From Caulobacteraceae bacterium (lineage in GTDB: Bacteria; Pseudomonadota; Alphaproteobacteria; Caulobacterales; Caulobacteraceae), in NCBI GenBank assembly GCA_030446805.1, contig JAUJMO010000003.1, positions 310,001-374,000 of the forward strand: a stretch of DNA of 64,000 nt, in the 5' to 3' direction. The notes under the pieces are model-generated. The model did not search any database. It was not told the origin of the DNA and worked only from the letters and a program-made list of their open reading frames with translations. Below, piece by piece: positions 1 through 6,965 of this stretch; position 1 is the stretch's first letter, and each line of letters opens with the position of its first letter. Position numbers and translations under genes: made by a program.

Positions 1-108
1 GTCACGTGGCGGCGTGGCGGGTGCGGGCTCGCCGACGGAGAGGTTCACGCCGGGATCGCCGTCGATGGGTGGGGTCGCGCGCCCGGATTCGTCATGATCG
101 TCGCTCAA
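1..108 (-). CDS. Partial small ORF divergent from phyR, probably the N-terminus of NepR
   Basis: The frame is open from a TTG at 108 (or GTG at 117) to the window edge, giving 36 residues rich in Asp, Pro and Gly (begins SDDHDESGRATPP), as expected of a disordered N-terminus. In Caulobacter and relatives phyR is divergent from nepR-ecfG, NepR being a small anti-sigma factor that PhyR sequesters, and NepR N-termini are variable and unstructured. The assignment rests on position and on the EcfG-type promoter facing this gene. The conserved NepR core lies outside the window, so the identity is unproven. Confidence 0.4.
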   Translation of the reverse strand, partial: MSDDHDESGRATPPIDGDPGVNLSVGEPAPATPPRD

Positions 109-154
109 AGGCCTCACCTGGGCTGGTGCAAATGTTACGAGCCCGACACGCATA

Positions 155-179
155 AACATCACAACTCGGGAACCGTTCC
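155..179 (-). promoter_or_regulatory. Overlapping divergent EcfG-type promoter
   Basis: On the minus strand GGAAC (179 to 175) is followed by 16 bp and TGTT (158 to 155). Its -35 overlaps the phyR -35, because 169-179 is an 11-bp palindrome with one central base. It would drive the truncated small gene at the window edge. The -10 differs from CGTT at its first base. Confidence 0.6.
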
Positions 180-193
180 CAGGATCGCACGTT
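169..193 (+). promoter_or_regulatory. EcfG (SigT)-type promoter for phyR
   Basis: GGAAC at 169-173, a 16-bp spacer and CGTT at 190-193 match the EcfG consensus GGAAC-N16/17-CGTT. The phyR start lies about 75 bp downstream. The phyR/nepR/ecfG loci of alphaproteobacteria are known to be autoregulated by EcfG. Confidence 0.8.
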
Positions 194-268
194 TTCTTTG
201 GGTCTGGACGCCCGGCGTCTCAGGCCGCATCGTCGTGTTCCAACAAGAAAAATATTCGGAGGGGGCCC

Positions 269-1066
269 TTGGGTCTGCTTGAACGATTGGCGCCGCACCT
301 CCCCTATGTGCGGCGCTACGCCCGGGCCTTGACCGGAGATCAATCCACCGGCGACCGCTATGTCCGCGTGGCCCTTGAAGCTTTGGCGGCCGGGGACCGG
401 GTTCTCGAGGCCCACCTCACGCCCCGCGTCGCCCTGTACCATGTGTTTCACACCATCTGGTGCTCCACCGGAGCTCAGTTGGAGAGCGGTCGCCAGGAGT
501 CGCTGGATGCGTCCGACGCCGGCGGGCGGCTGATGCGCATCGCGCCCCGTTCGCGCCAGGCGTTTCTGCTGACCGCGCTTGAAGGCTTCACCCCCAACGA
601 AGCCGCGCAGATATTGTCGGCCCGCATTGATGAGGTCGAGCAACTCATCGCCGAAGCCCAGGCCGAGATCGAGTCCGAACTGGCCACCGACGTCCTGATC
701 ATCGAGGACGAGCCGGTGATCGCCGCAGACATCGAGGCCCTGGTGCGCGAATTAGGTCATCGGGTGCTGGACATCGCGGCCACGCGCACCGAAGCGGCCG
801 AGGCCGTGGCGCGGCGCCAGCCGGGACTGGTCCTGGCCGACATCCAGCTCGCCGACGGATCCTCCGGGGTGGACGCCGTCAAGGACATCCTGGCCCAACT
901 GGACGTGCCCGTGATCTTCATCACCGCCTTCCCCGAGCGCCTGCTCACCGGCGAGCGGCCGGAGCCCACCTTTCTGATCACCAAGCCCTTCCAGCCGGAA
1001 ACGGTGAAGGCGGCCATCGGCCAGGCGCTGTTCTTCCATCCCGCCCGGAGCGCCAAGGCGGCCTGA
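269..1066 (+). CDS. phyR: PhyR, response regulator / anti-anti-sigma factor of the general stress response
   Basis: The protein has 265 residues. Residues 1-125 form an ECF-sigma-like domain (begins GLLERLAPHLPYVRRYARAL) and about 140-260 form a receiver domain with the acidic cluster EDE, phosphoacceptor D191 in LADIQL, and the switch lysine in TKPF. When phosphorylated, PhyR mimics the sigma factor, captures NepR and frees EcfG. The start is TTG at 269, supported by the purine-rich GGAGGGGG ribosome site at 258-265 and by the conserved N-terminus. An EcfG-type promoter lies upstream, so positive feedback is expected. Length and domain order are normal for the family. Confidence 0.96.
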   Translation: MGLLERLAPHLPYVRRYARALTGDQSTGDRYVRVALEALAAGDRVLEAHLTPRVALYHVFHTIWCSTGAQLESGRQESLDASDAGGRLMRIAPRSRQAFLLTALEGFTPNEAAQILSARIDEVEQLIAEAQAEIESELATDVLIIEDEPVIAADIEALVRELGHRVLDIAATRTEAAEAVARRQPGLVLADIQLADGSSGVDAVKDILAQLDVPVIFITAFPERLLTGERPEPTFLITKPFQPETVKAAIGQALFFHPARSAKAA

Positions 1067-1084
1067 CCCCCTGGCCGGCCCGTG

Positions 1085-1111
1085 CCCTCAGCCGCTTTCG
1101 GTGGCTGAGGG
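1085..1111. terminator. Hairpin between convergent genes, possible terminator without T-tract
   Basis: Nine-base arms CCCTCAGCC (1085-1093) and GGCTGAGGG (1103-1111) pair around a 9-nt loop between the end of phyR and the convergent small membrane protein gene. Neither side has a run of T, so termination activity is only inferred. Confidence 0.35.
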
Positions 1112-1121
1112 GCGGTCGGCC

Positions 1122-1367
1122 TCAGTCTCCCTTGGGGGGTTGGGGCGTTTCGTTGAACAGCTCCGCATCCCGCCGGTCACGGCCCGCGTCCACGTCCAGG
1201 CTTTCCTGCTTGTCCGGCCGCCAGAGCATTGCGCCCATGACAAAGATCACCGCCAGCGCGAGCGAGGCGATCAGAACCCAGAGCACGGGCTTGTCGCGGA
1301 AACCCGCGCGGGCGCGGGTTTCCGAAACGCGCGGTCCGGGCGGTTGATCGCTGGGAATGTTGCTCAT
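1122..1367 (-). CDS. Small single-pass membrane protein of unknown function
   Basis: The product has 81 residues: a Pro/Arg-rich N-terminus of about 27 residues, one hydrophobic segment at about 28-49 (starting VLWVLIASLALA), and a charged C-terminus ending PKGD. No known family was recognised. It converges on phyR and ends 56 bp from it. The ATG at 1367 is the only convincing start. The clear membrane segment supports a real gene, probably of inner-membrane location. Confidence 0.6.
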   Translation of the reverse strand: MSNIPSDQPPGPRVSETRARAGFRDKPVLWVLIASLALAVIFVMGAMLWRPDKQESLDVDAGRDRRDAELFNETPQPPKGD

Positions 1368-1478
1368 CGAAGGGTCCTGGCCTGATCTCGGGGAGCGGAA
1401 CGCCCGGCCGTCGCGCGCCGTTCCGCTTGCATCGGCCCGAGGCGTCCCGACATGACCGGCTCACTCAGGACGTCGCCC

Positions 1479-1829
1479 ATGTTCCGATCAGCCCTCCTCA
1501 TCCTCGCCCTGAGCTTGCCCACATCGGCGTTGGCGGCAGCGTTGGCGGCGCCGGCCCGTGCGCCTGCTTCCGGGCTCGCGCAAGGAGGAGCGCCCGGCAT
1601 CGGCGCTCCGGTGCGGGGCGCGAACGGCGAGGTGCTGGGCCGCATCGAATCGGTCACCCGCGACAGCACGGGCCGCCCCGTCCAGGTGGTGGTCCGGACG
1701 CGCGGACTCACCGGCGTGCGCGCCCAATCCCGCGCCGTGCCGATCGCCAGCCTGCGCCCCGATGGGTCCGGCTGGGTGCTTCCGCTTCGCAGGGCGGAAT
1801 TCAATCTGCTTCCCCAGGTTCGCCCCTGA
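1479..1829 (+). CDS. Secreted small protein with PRC-barrel-like domain
   Basis: The protein has 116 residues from the ATG at 1479, which begins a clean Sec signal peptide (MFRSALLILALSLPTSALA). An ATG nine codons upstream at 1452 would put a charged stretch before the signal and is less likely. The mature part contains GAPVRGANGEVLGRIESV followed by a strand pattern ending in a conserved-looking LLPQV, resembling the PRC-barrel fold of small periplasmic proteins. The role is unknown. The EcfG-type promoter just downstream belongs to the next RNA, not to this gene. Confidence 0.65.
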   Translation: MFRSALLILALSLPTSALAAALAAPARAPASGLAQGGAPGIGAPVRGANGEVLGRIESVTRDSTGRPVQVVVRTRGLTGVRAQSRAVPIASLRPDGSGWVLPLRRAEFNLLPQVRP

Positions 1830-1860
1830 GCCGCGCAGCCGATCTTTTTCGCCTCGGGGC

Positions 1861-1886
1861 GGAACCCCATCGCGGGAAGCGAGTTT
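1861..1886 (+). promoter_or_regulatory. EcfG-type promoter of the small RNA
   Basis: GGAAC at 1861-1865 is followed by 17 bp and GTTT at 1883-1886 (or 16 bp and AGTT at 1882-1885), close to GGAAC-N16/17-CGTT. A start near 1892 would place transcription exactly at the base of the outer stem of the predicted RNA. Confidence 0.65.
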
Positions 1887-1891
1887 TCACG

Positions 1892-2002
1892 ATGCGGAGG
1901 CGGTGACGCCCCCCCGACTAGGCCTGCTACGCAGGCCTGCCGCCTCCGCACCCTATTCTCGATGATGCGCTGCGGCGGGTCCCCGGACCCGCCGCTTTTT
2001 TT
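1892..2002 (+). ncRNA. Structured small RNA, candidate GsrN homologue of the general stress response
   Basis: This RNA of about 110 nt is predicted from structure. A perfect 11-bp outer stem (1893-1903 with 1940-1950) encloses an unpaired segment holding seven consecutive C (1909-1915) and an inner 7-bp hairpin (1921-1937, loop TAC). A linker follows, then a strong terminator. Caulobacter crescentus GsrN is a SigT-dependent RNA of this size whose exposed C-rich loop pairs with target mRNAs such as katG. The same combination here (EcfG-type promoter, C-rich loop, terminator) and the location under 1 kb from phyR support a homologue. Identity is inferred from architecture, not from alignment. 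Confidence 0.65.
1972..2002 (+). terminator. Rho-independent terminator of the small RNA
   Basis: Arms GCGGCGGGTCC (1972-1982) and GGACCCGCCGC (1985-1995) are perfectly complementary and are followed by seven T at 1996-2002. It ends the small RNA 49 bp before the kynA start codon. Confidence 0.9.
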
Positions 2003-2051
2003 ACAGCCGCGCCCGAGGTGACGCCGCCGCGGTGGACCGCTAGCCTCCAGC

Positions 2052-2843
2052 ATGGCCTCCGACTTGACCTACGCGGACTACCTCGCGCTCGACGAGGTCC
2101 TGGCCGCGCAACGCCCGCTCAGCACCCACCATGACGAGATGCTCTTCATCGTCATCCACCAGGCCAAGGAGCTCTGGCTCAAGGAGATGATCCACGAGGT
2201 GGCCTACGCCCAGGCGGAGGTCGCCGCGGGCCGCCTGCCGCCGGCGCAGAAGGCGCTGTCGCGCGTGTCGCGCATCCAGGCGGTGATGACCCACTCCTGG
2301 GAGGTGCTGGGCACGCTGACCCCCGCCGACTACCTCAGCTTCCGTGGCCTACTGGGGTCCAGCTCCGGCTTCCAGTCCGCCCAATTTCGCGAGCTGGAGT
2401 ATAGGCTGGGGCTCAAGGACCCGCACTTCCTTCGCTACCATCCGCCCGGCGGGGCGCCCCGCCGGGCGCTGGAGGCGGCGCTGGCGGCGCCTAGCCTTTA
2501 TGACGCCGCCCTGGCTCAGCTCGCCGCCCACGGGCTTGCGCTGCCCGACACGGTGCTGAACCGCGACTTCACCCAGCCCTACCAACCCTCCCAGGCGGTC
2601 GAGGAGGCCTGGCTGCAGGTCTATACGGACACGACCGGCCGTTGGGAGCTTTATGAACTCGCCGAGAAGCTCGTCGACTTGGACGACGCCCTGACCACCT
2701 GGCGAAACAAGCATGTGCTCACCGTCGAGCGCATCATCGGCCGTCGCCGCGGCACCGGCGGCACGGACGGGGTGGGCTACCTCCAGAGCACGCTCGCCCG
2801 CCGGTGCTTTCCCGAGCTCTGGTCGGTGCGGAGCCGCTTGTGA
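2052..2843 (+). CDS. kynA: Tryptophan 2,3-dioxygenase
   Basis: This heme enzyme opens the tryptophan indole ring to N-formylkynurenine, the first step of the kynurenine pathway. The 263 residues start at LTYADYLALDEVL and contain the signature STHHDEMLFIVIHQAKELW, the substrate loop GSSSGFQSAQFRELEYRLG, and near the C-terminus NKHVLTVERIIG, whose His is the expected heme ligand, then GTGGTDG and FPELWSVR. It lacks the longer N-terminal tail of some homologues. Its stop overlaps the next gene by 4 bp. Kynureninase lies 50 kb away at 53156-54388. Confidence 0.96.
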   Translation: MASDLTYADYLALDEVLAAQRPLSTHHDEMLFIVIHQAKELWLKEMIHEVAYAQAEVAAGRLPPAQKALSRVSRIQAVMTHSWEVLGTLTPADYLSFRGLLGSSSGFQSAQFRELEYRLGLKDPHFLRYHPPGGAPRRALEAALAAPSLYDAALAQLAAHGLALPDTVLNRDFTQPYQPSQAVEEAWLQVYTDTTGRWELYELAEKLVDLDDALTTWRNKHVLTVERIIGRRRGTGGTDGVGYLQSTLARRCFPELWSVRSRL

Positions 2844-4006
2844 CCGGCTGGAAACGCCTGTTCACCCGCGCGATCGGCGAGCACCCCGAGCGGCTGCATA
2901 TGGCCGCCCACAGCCACCATCCCTGGCCGGACGTGAGCCGCGACGCCCAGCTCGCCGCCTGGGATGACGCCGCCGCCCGGCTCGACGGCAAGTGGGACCG
3001 TGTCATGGGCGAGGCCTGGCCCCGCGCCCAGGCGGGCGTGGCGCGCGAGCTGAAGCTGCCGGACCCCTCCACCATCGTTTTCGCCGCCAACACCCACCAG
3101 CATCTGCTGTCGGTGGTCTCGGGCCTGGATCGACGCCCCGTGCGGGTCTTGTCCAGCGACGGCGAGTTCCACAGTTTCCGACGCCAGGCGGCTCGCTGGG
3201 CCGAAGCCGGCCGCATCGTCCTGGAAACCGTTCCCACCGAGCCTTGGGACAGCTTCCCTCAGCGATTCCGCGCCGCGGCCCAGCGGGGCGGTCACGACCT
3301 GATCTTCGTGAGCCAGGTCTTCTTCGGCGCCGGTCGCGTCTTCGACGAGGTCGGGGGCCTGGCCGACCTGGCCCGCCCCGAAGGCCCGTGGCTCGCCATC
3401 GACGGATACCACGGCTTCATGGCCCTCCCGACGGACCTGTCCGCCATCGCCGACCGGGCCTTCTACCTCGCGGGTGGGTATAAATACGCCATGGCGGGCG
3501 AGGGGGCCGCCTTCCTTCACGCCCCGCCCGGCTTCGGGCCGCGCCCGGAGGTCACCGGCTGGTACGCTGAGTTCGGCGAGCTGTCCGGCCCGCTCGGCGG
3601 GGTCCAGTACACGGCCGACGCCTTCCGCTTCATGGGCGCCACCTTCGACCCCAGCGGCCTGTACCGCCTGAACGCCGTTTTCGACCTGCTCCAGCGCGAA
3701 GGCTTGAGCACCGCCGCCGTCTCGGCCCAGGTGGACGGCCTGCAGGCGCGCCTGCTCCAGCACATCGCGACCGGGCGCGCGGGTCCCCTGCGTGAGGCCC
3801 AACTGCTGAACCCGCCCCGCCCCGACCGGCCCAATGCGCGCTTCCTCGCCCTGCGCCACCCGAAGGTGCCCGCATGGCAGGCCGCCTTGGCCGAGGCCGG
3901 GGTGATCACCGACGTCCGCGCGGACGTGCTGCGACTAGGCCTGGGACTGTATCACGACGCCGAAGACCTCGACCGCTTCGCCGCCGTCTGCTGTGACCGC
4001 CTGTGA
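2840..4006 (+). CDS. Class V aminotransferase-fold PLP enzyme, kynureninase-like
   Basis: This fold-type I PLP enzyme of 388 residues overlaps kynA by 4 bp (GTG at 2840 inside GTGA), so the two are translationally coupled. The PLP-lysine motif GGYKYAMAGEG resembles the GYKYINGGPG of kynureninase, and AIDGYHGF supplies the PLP aspartate region. The N-terminus carries AAHSHHPWPDVS. It differs clearly from the true kynureninase elsewhere in the window, so the substrate is not certain. Coupling to kynA argues for a kynurenine- or amino-acid-derived substrate. A GTG at 2804 in frame lies inside kynA and lacks support. Confidence 0.8.
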   Translation: MTGWKRLFTRAIGEHPERLHMAAHSHHPWPDVSRDAQLAAWDDAAARLDGKWDRVMGEAWPRAQAGVARELKLPDPSTIVFAANTHQHLLSVVSGLDRRPVRVLSSDGEFHSFRRQAARWAEAGRIVLETVPTEPWDSFPQRFRAAAQRGGHDLIFVSQVFFGAGRVFDEVGGLADLARPEGPWLAIDGYHGFMALPTDLSAIADRAFYLAGGYKYAMAGEGAAFLHAPPGFGPRPEVTGWYAEFGELSGPLGGVQYTADAFRFMGATFDPSGLYRLNAVFDLLQREGLSTAAVSAQVDGLQARLLQHIATGRAGPLREAQLLNPPRPDRPNARFLALRHPKVPAWQAALAEAGVITDVRADVLRLGLGLYHDAEDLDRFAAVCCDRL

Positions 4007-5109
4007 CGCTCCGATCCGCCTTTGAGGCCCGGCTCCGTGAAGGCGCGCTAAGACCCGACCCCGCCCAGGTCGCCGCCCTGGAGCGCCTGTCGCGGCTGGA
4101 GTCCGAGCTGGAGAGCCTGGGAGAGCCCTCCTTCCCCATTCCCTTCGTCAAGAAGCGGCCTCCGCCCCGCGGTGTCTATCTCTGGGGCCCGGTCGGCCGC
4201 GGAAAGTCCATGCTCATGGACCTCTTCTTCGAGGCCGCTCCCGTTTCCCTCAAGCTGCGCATTCACTTCCACGCCTTCATGGCCGAGGTGCACGGCCTGA
4301 TCGCCGCCTGGCGCGAGGGTGACAGTTGTCACCGGAAGGCCAGGTTCGGCAGGACCAAGGGCGACGACCCCATCGCCCCCACTGCGGAACTGATCGCCGG
4401 TCGCGCCAAGCTGCTCTGCTTCGACGAACTCCAGATCACGGACATCGCCGACGCCATGATCCTGGGCCGGCTGTTCGAGGCGTTGTGGGGGCGTGGCGTG
4501 GTCCTGGTCGCCACCTCGAACCGCCCGCCGGACGACCTCTACAAGGATGGGTTGAACCGCCAGCTGTTTCTGCCCTTCATCGAACAGATCAAGACCCACA
4601 CCGAAGTGGTCGCCGTGGCCGGCGAGCACGACTATCGGCTGGACCGCCTGCGGGCCGCCCGCACCTGGTTCAGCCCGGTGGACGGCGAGACGGGCGCCGC
4701 CTTCGACGCCCTGTGGCGGGACCAGACCGACGCGGCCCCCGAAGCCTGCACCGAGCTCACCGTCCTGGGCCGCGCCGTGCGCCTGCCCCGCACGGTCGGG
4801 CGCGCCGTCCGCGCCACCTTCGCCGAAGTCTGCGAGCAGCCCCTGGGCGCCCAGGACTACCTCGCCCTGGTTGGACGCTTCGACACCCTCTTTCTCGAGC
4901 GGGTCCCCGAACTCACCCCGGCCAAGCGCAATCAAGCCCGCCGCCTCAACACCCTGGTCGACGCCCTGTACGAGGCTCGCACCCGCCTGGTCGTCCTGGC
5001 CGCCGCCGAACCCGCCCGCCTCTATCCCGAGGGTGAAGGCGCCTTTGAGTTCGAGCGCACCGTCTCCCGCCTGGAGGAGATGCGTTCAGGGGCTTGGCTC
5101 GGGCGGTGA
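4003..5109 (+). CDS. zapE: Cell division protein ZapE (AFG1-like ATPase)
   Basis: The product has 368 residues. An AAA-type ATPase core shows Walker A GPVGRGKS at about residue 60, Walker B LLCFDELQITDIADA, and the sensor region VLVATSNRPPDDLYKDGLNR. ZapE/AFG1 proteins act at the membrane or divisome and destabilise FtsZ polymers in Escherichia coli. The GTG start at 4003 overlaps the previous stop by 4 bp, so it is coupled to the PLP enzyme, although the functions are unrelated. Length and motifs are those of the family. Confidence 0.94.
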   Translation: MTLRSAFEARLREGALRPDPAQVAALERLSRLESELESLGEPSFPIPFVKKRPPPRGVYLWGPVGRGKSMLMDLFFEAAPVSLKLRIHFHAFMAEVHGLIAAWREGDSCHRKARFGRTKGDDPIAPTAELIAGRAKLLCFDELQITDIADAMILGRLFEALWGRGVVLVATSNRPPDDLYKDGLNRQLFLPFIEQIKTHTEVVAVAGEHDYRLDRLRAARTWFSPVDGETGAAFDALWRDQTDAAPEACTELTVLGRAVRLPRTVGRAVRATFAEVCEQPLGAQDYLALVGRFDTLFLERVPELTPAKRNQARRLNTLVDALYEARTRLVVLAAAEPARLYPEGEGAFEFERTVSRLEEMRSGAWLGR

Positions 5110-5188
5110 GCCCCCGGCCGCGCCTTCATCGAAGCGTGGCGCCACCGATCCGGGCGGCCTGGCCGCCATCAGGGCCGCCAGCGTGGCT

Positions 5189-5554
5189 TCAAACGGAAGG
5201 CGCAATGGGCTCCAGCAGCTCCAGCGCCCGTTCGGGCGGGCGGGCCAGGACCGCGCCTCTGGGCGTGCGGACCAGGGGACGCTGCACGAGGGCGGGGTGC
5301 GCGACCATGGCGTCCAGGATCGAGTCCGGTTCAGCCTCAGGCTGGACACCCAGGGCGCGCGCTTCGCTCTCGCGCAAGGCTTGGCCCGGCGTCAGTCCCG
5401 CCTCGGCCAGCAAGGTCGCCAAGGCGTCCCGGGTCCAGCCGGCCTGGACGTACTCCACGACCTCCGGCTCGTAACCGGCCTCACGGATCAGCCCCAGGGT
5501 CCGGCGTGAGGTCCCGCATGCGGGATTGTGCCAAATGACAACCGGAAAGTTCAT
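5189..5554 (-). CDS. arsC: ArsC-family arsenate reductase, glutaredoxin-linked type
   Basis: The 121-residue protein begins NFPVVIWHNPACGTSRRTL. The CGTSR motif carries the expected catalytic Cys near residue 13, with conserved Arg residues and the PLVRTPRGAVLARP segment typical of ArsC. It would reduce arsenate to arsenite using glutathione and glutaredoxin. The start overlaps the end of the CitE-like gene by 4 bp (ATGA), making it the last gene of a minus-strand operon. No arsenite exporter or ArsR is adjacent, so it could also be one of the YffB/Spx-like members of this fold. Confidence 0.85.
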   Translation of the reverse strand: MNFPVVIWHNPACGTSRRTLGLIREAGYEPEVVEYVQAGWTRDALATLLAEAGLTPGQALRESEARALGVQPEAEPDSILDAMVAHPALVQRPLVRTPRGAVLARPPERALELLEPIAPSV

Positions 5555-6405
5555 GTTCCCATCTCCGCGTCGGCCGCCGCCACCAAGCGCTGCGCCTCAG
5601 CCAGATGCAGTCGCTCCACCATGCCGTTCGCGACCTTGAGCGCGCCCCGACCGGCGTTGGCCGGGTCTGCGAAGGCGCTCACCACCGCGTGCGCCCAGGC
5701 CAGTTCCGTGTCGGTCGGAGAAAAGGCGCGGTTCGCCGCTTCGATCTGGCGGGGATGGATCACCGTCTTGCCGTCGAAGCCCAGCTCGCGCCCTTGCCGG
5801 CATTCCGTTTCCAGCCCTGCGGCGTCCTCAAGGTCGTTGAACACCGCGTCCAAGGCCAGCAGCCCGTGCGCGCGAGCCGCCAACACCGTAGCCTGCAGAA
5901 CGCCGCTGAAGGCGGCGCGTCCCGGCGTCCACCGGGCGCGCAGCGCCTGCGCCAGGTCGTTCAGCCCCACCACCAGTCCCGCCAACCTAGCGCCCTGCGC
6001 GGCCGCCGCGATCTCGGGTAGGTTCAGCACGGCGCGCGGCGTTTCCACCATGGCCCACAGCTGGACGGCTTCGGGCGCGCCGCCGAGCGCCTCGTGGTAG
6101 GTGCGCAGCGCGGCCGGGTCGTCGACCTTGGGCGCCAGCACGGCGTGAGGTTTCGCCTCGACCGCGGCGGCCAGGTCCTCGCGGCCCCAGGGCGTATCGA
6201 TCCCGTTCACGCGCAGCACGGTCGCTCGCTCCCCGAAGCCCTCACCTAGGGCCGCCAGCGCCTGTTCGCGAGCGGCGGCCTTGGCCTCAGGCGCCACCGC
6301 ATCCTCCAGGTCCAGGATCACGGCGTCGCAGGGGAGCGCGCGCGCCTTGGCCAGCGCGCGGGTGTTCGAGGCCGGCAGGTAGAGCGCGCTACGGACGGGC
6401 CTCAT
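5551..6405 (-). CDS. HpcH/HpaI aldolase / CitE-family lyase
   Basis: The 284-residue TIM-barrel protein starts at the ATG at 6405 (MRPVRSALYLPASN). It shows the family hallmarks AVILDLEDAV (metal and phosphate region), VLRVNGIDTPWG, LAPKVDD, WAMVETPRAVLNL, and FDGKTVIHPRQIEAANRAF. CitE-like proteins cleave CoA thioesters such as citryl-, malyl- or citramalyl-CoA. No citrate lyase partners are nearby, so a stand-alone CoA-ester lyase is more likely than citrate lyase. The start overlaps the thpR stop by 4 bp. The long open frame upstream of 6405 is a shadow of neighbouring genes. Confidence 0.9.
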   Translation of the reverse strand: MRPVRSALYLPASNTRALAKARALPCDAVILDLEDAVAPEAKAAAREQALAALGEGFGERATVLRVNGIDTPWGREDLAAAVEAKPHAVLAPKVDDPAALRTYHEALGGAPEAVQLWAMVETPRAVLNLPEIAAAAQGARLAGLVVGLNDLAQALRARWTPGRAAFSGVLQATVLAARAHGLLALDAVFNDLEDAAGLETECRQGRELGFDGKTVIHPRQIEAANRAFSPTDTELAWAHAVVSAFADPANAGRGALKVANGMVERLHLAEAQRLVAAADAEMGT

Positions 6406-6929
6406 TGCAGCGGGTACTCGCGCTGCAGGTCGTAACGTGAGCCCTGCGGGTGGGGGGTGGACGACCAAAGGCCGAACCAGGTCACCCGGAAGGGCGGCGA
6501 TTGCAGCAGGTTGTTGTCCGCGACCCAACGGCCGACCTCGGCGGGACCGGTGCGTTTGACATAGGCGAGCGTCACGTGCGGCCTGTAGGGCCGCTTCTCC
6601 GGCTTGAGCCCCGCCCGGCGTGCGGCCGTCTCGCACTTGGCCGCGAGCGAACGCAGCGCGGGGTTGTCGGCCACTCCGGCCCAGACGGCGCGAGCGTCCC
6701 GCCGCTCGCCGAAGCTGCCGGCCCCCTCCAGCACCAGCTCCAAGGGTGGGGCCGTGATCTGCGACAGCTCTGCATCGAGGTCCGCGGCCGCGTGCTCCGG
6801 GATTTCGCCGACGAACCGCAGGGTGATGTGCAGCGCGTCCACGGGCCGCCAGCGCGCGCGCTCGATCCCCTGCTGTCGCCGGAACAGGTCCGCCCCGATC
6901 TCGGGCGGGATCTCCACGGCGGCGAACAA
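6402..6929 (-). CDS. thpR: RNA 2',3'-cyclic phosphodiesterase (2'-5' RNA ligase family)
   Basis: The 175-residue 2H phosphoesterase has both catalytic motifs, HITL (about residue 34) and HVTL (about residue 117). It opens or forms 2'-5' linkages and hydrolyses 2',3'-cyclic phosphate RNA ends. The given start is a TTG at 6929. Family members usually begin M-I-R-L-F, and here LFAAVE is preceded in frame by CTG ATC CGC, with GAGGAG five bases before that CTG (6936-6938). A CTG start at 6938 therefore fits better, adding three residues. It overlaps the CitE-like gene by 4 bp. Confidence 0.9.
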   Translation of the reverse strand: MFAAVEIPPEIGADLFRRQQGIERARWRPVDALHITLRFVGEIPEHAAADLDAELSQITAPPLELVLEGAGSFGERRDARAVWAGVADNPALRSLAAKCETAARRAGLKPEKRPYRPHVTLAYVKRTGPAEVGRWVADNNLLQSPPFRVTWFGLWSSTPHPQGSRYDLQREYPLQ

Positions 6930-6965
6930 GCGGATCAGAACGGCTCCTCAGAGGGCGAGGGCGCC

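Noticed and set aside
1452-1478. Upstream ATG for the PRC-barrel-like secreted protein
   Set aside because: It would add nine polar residues before a typical signal peptide that begins exactly at the ATG at 1479.
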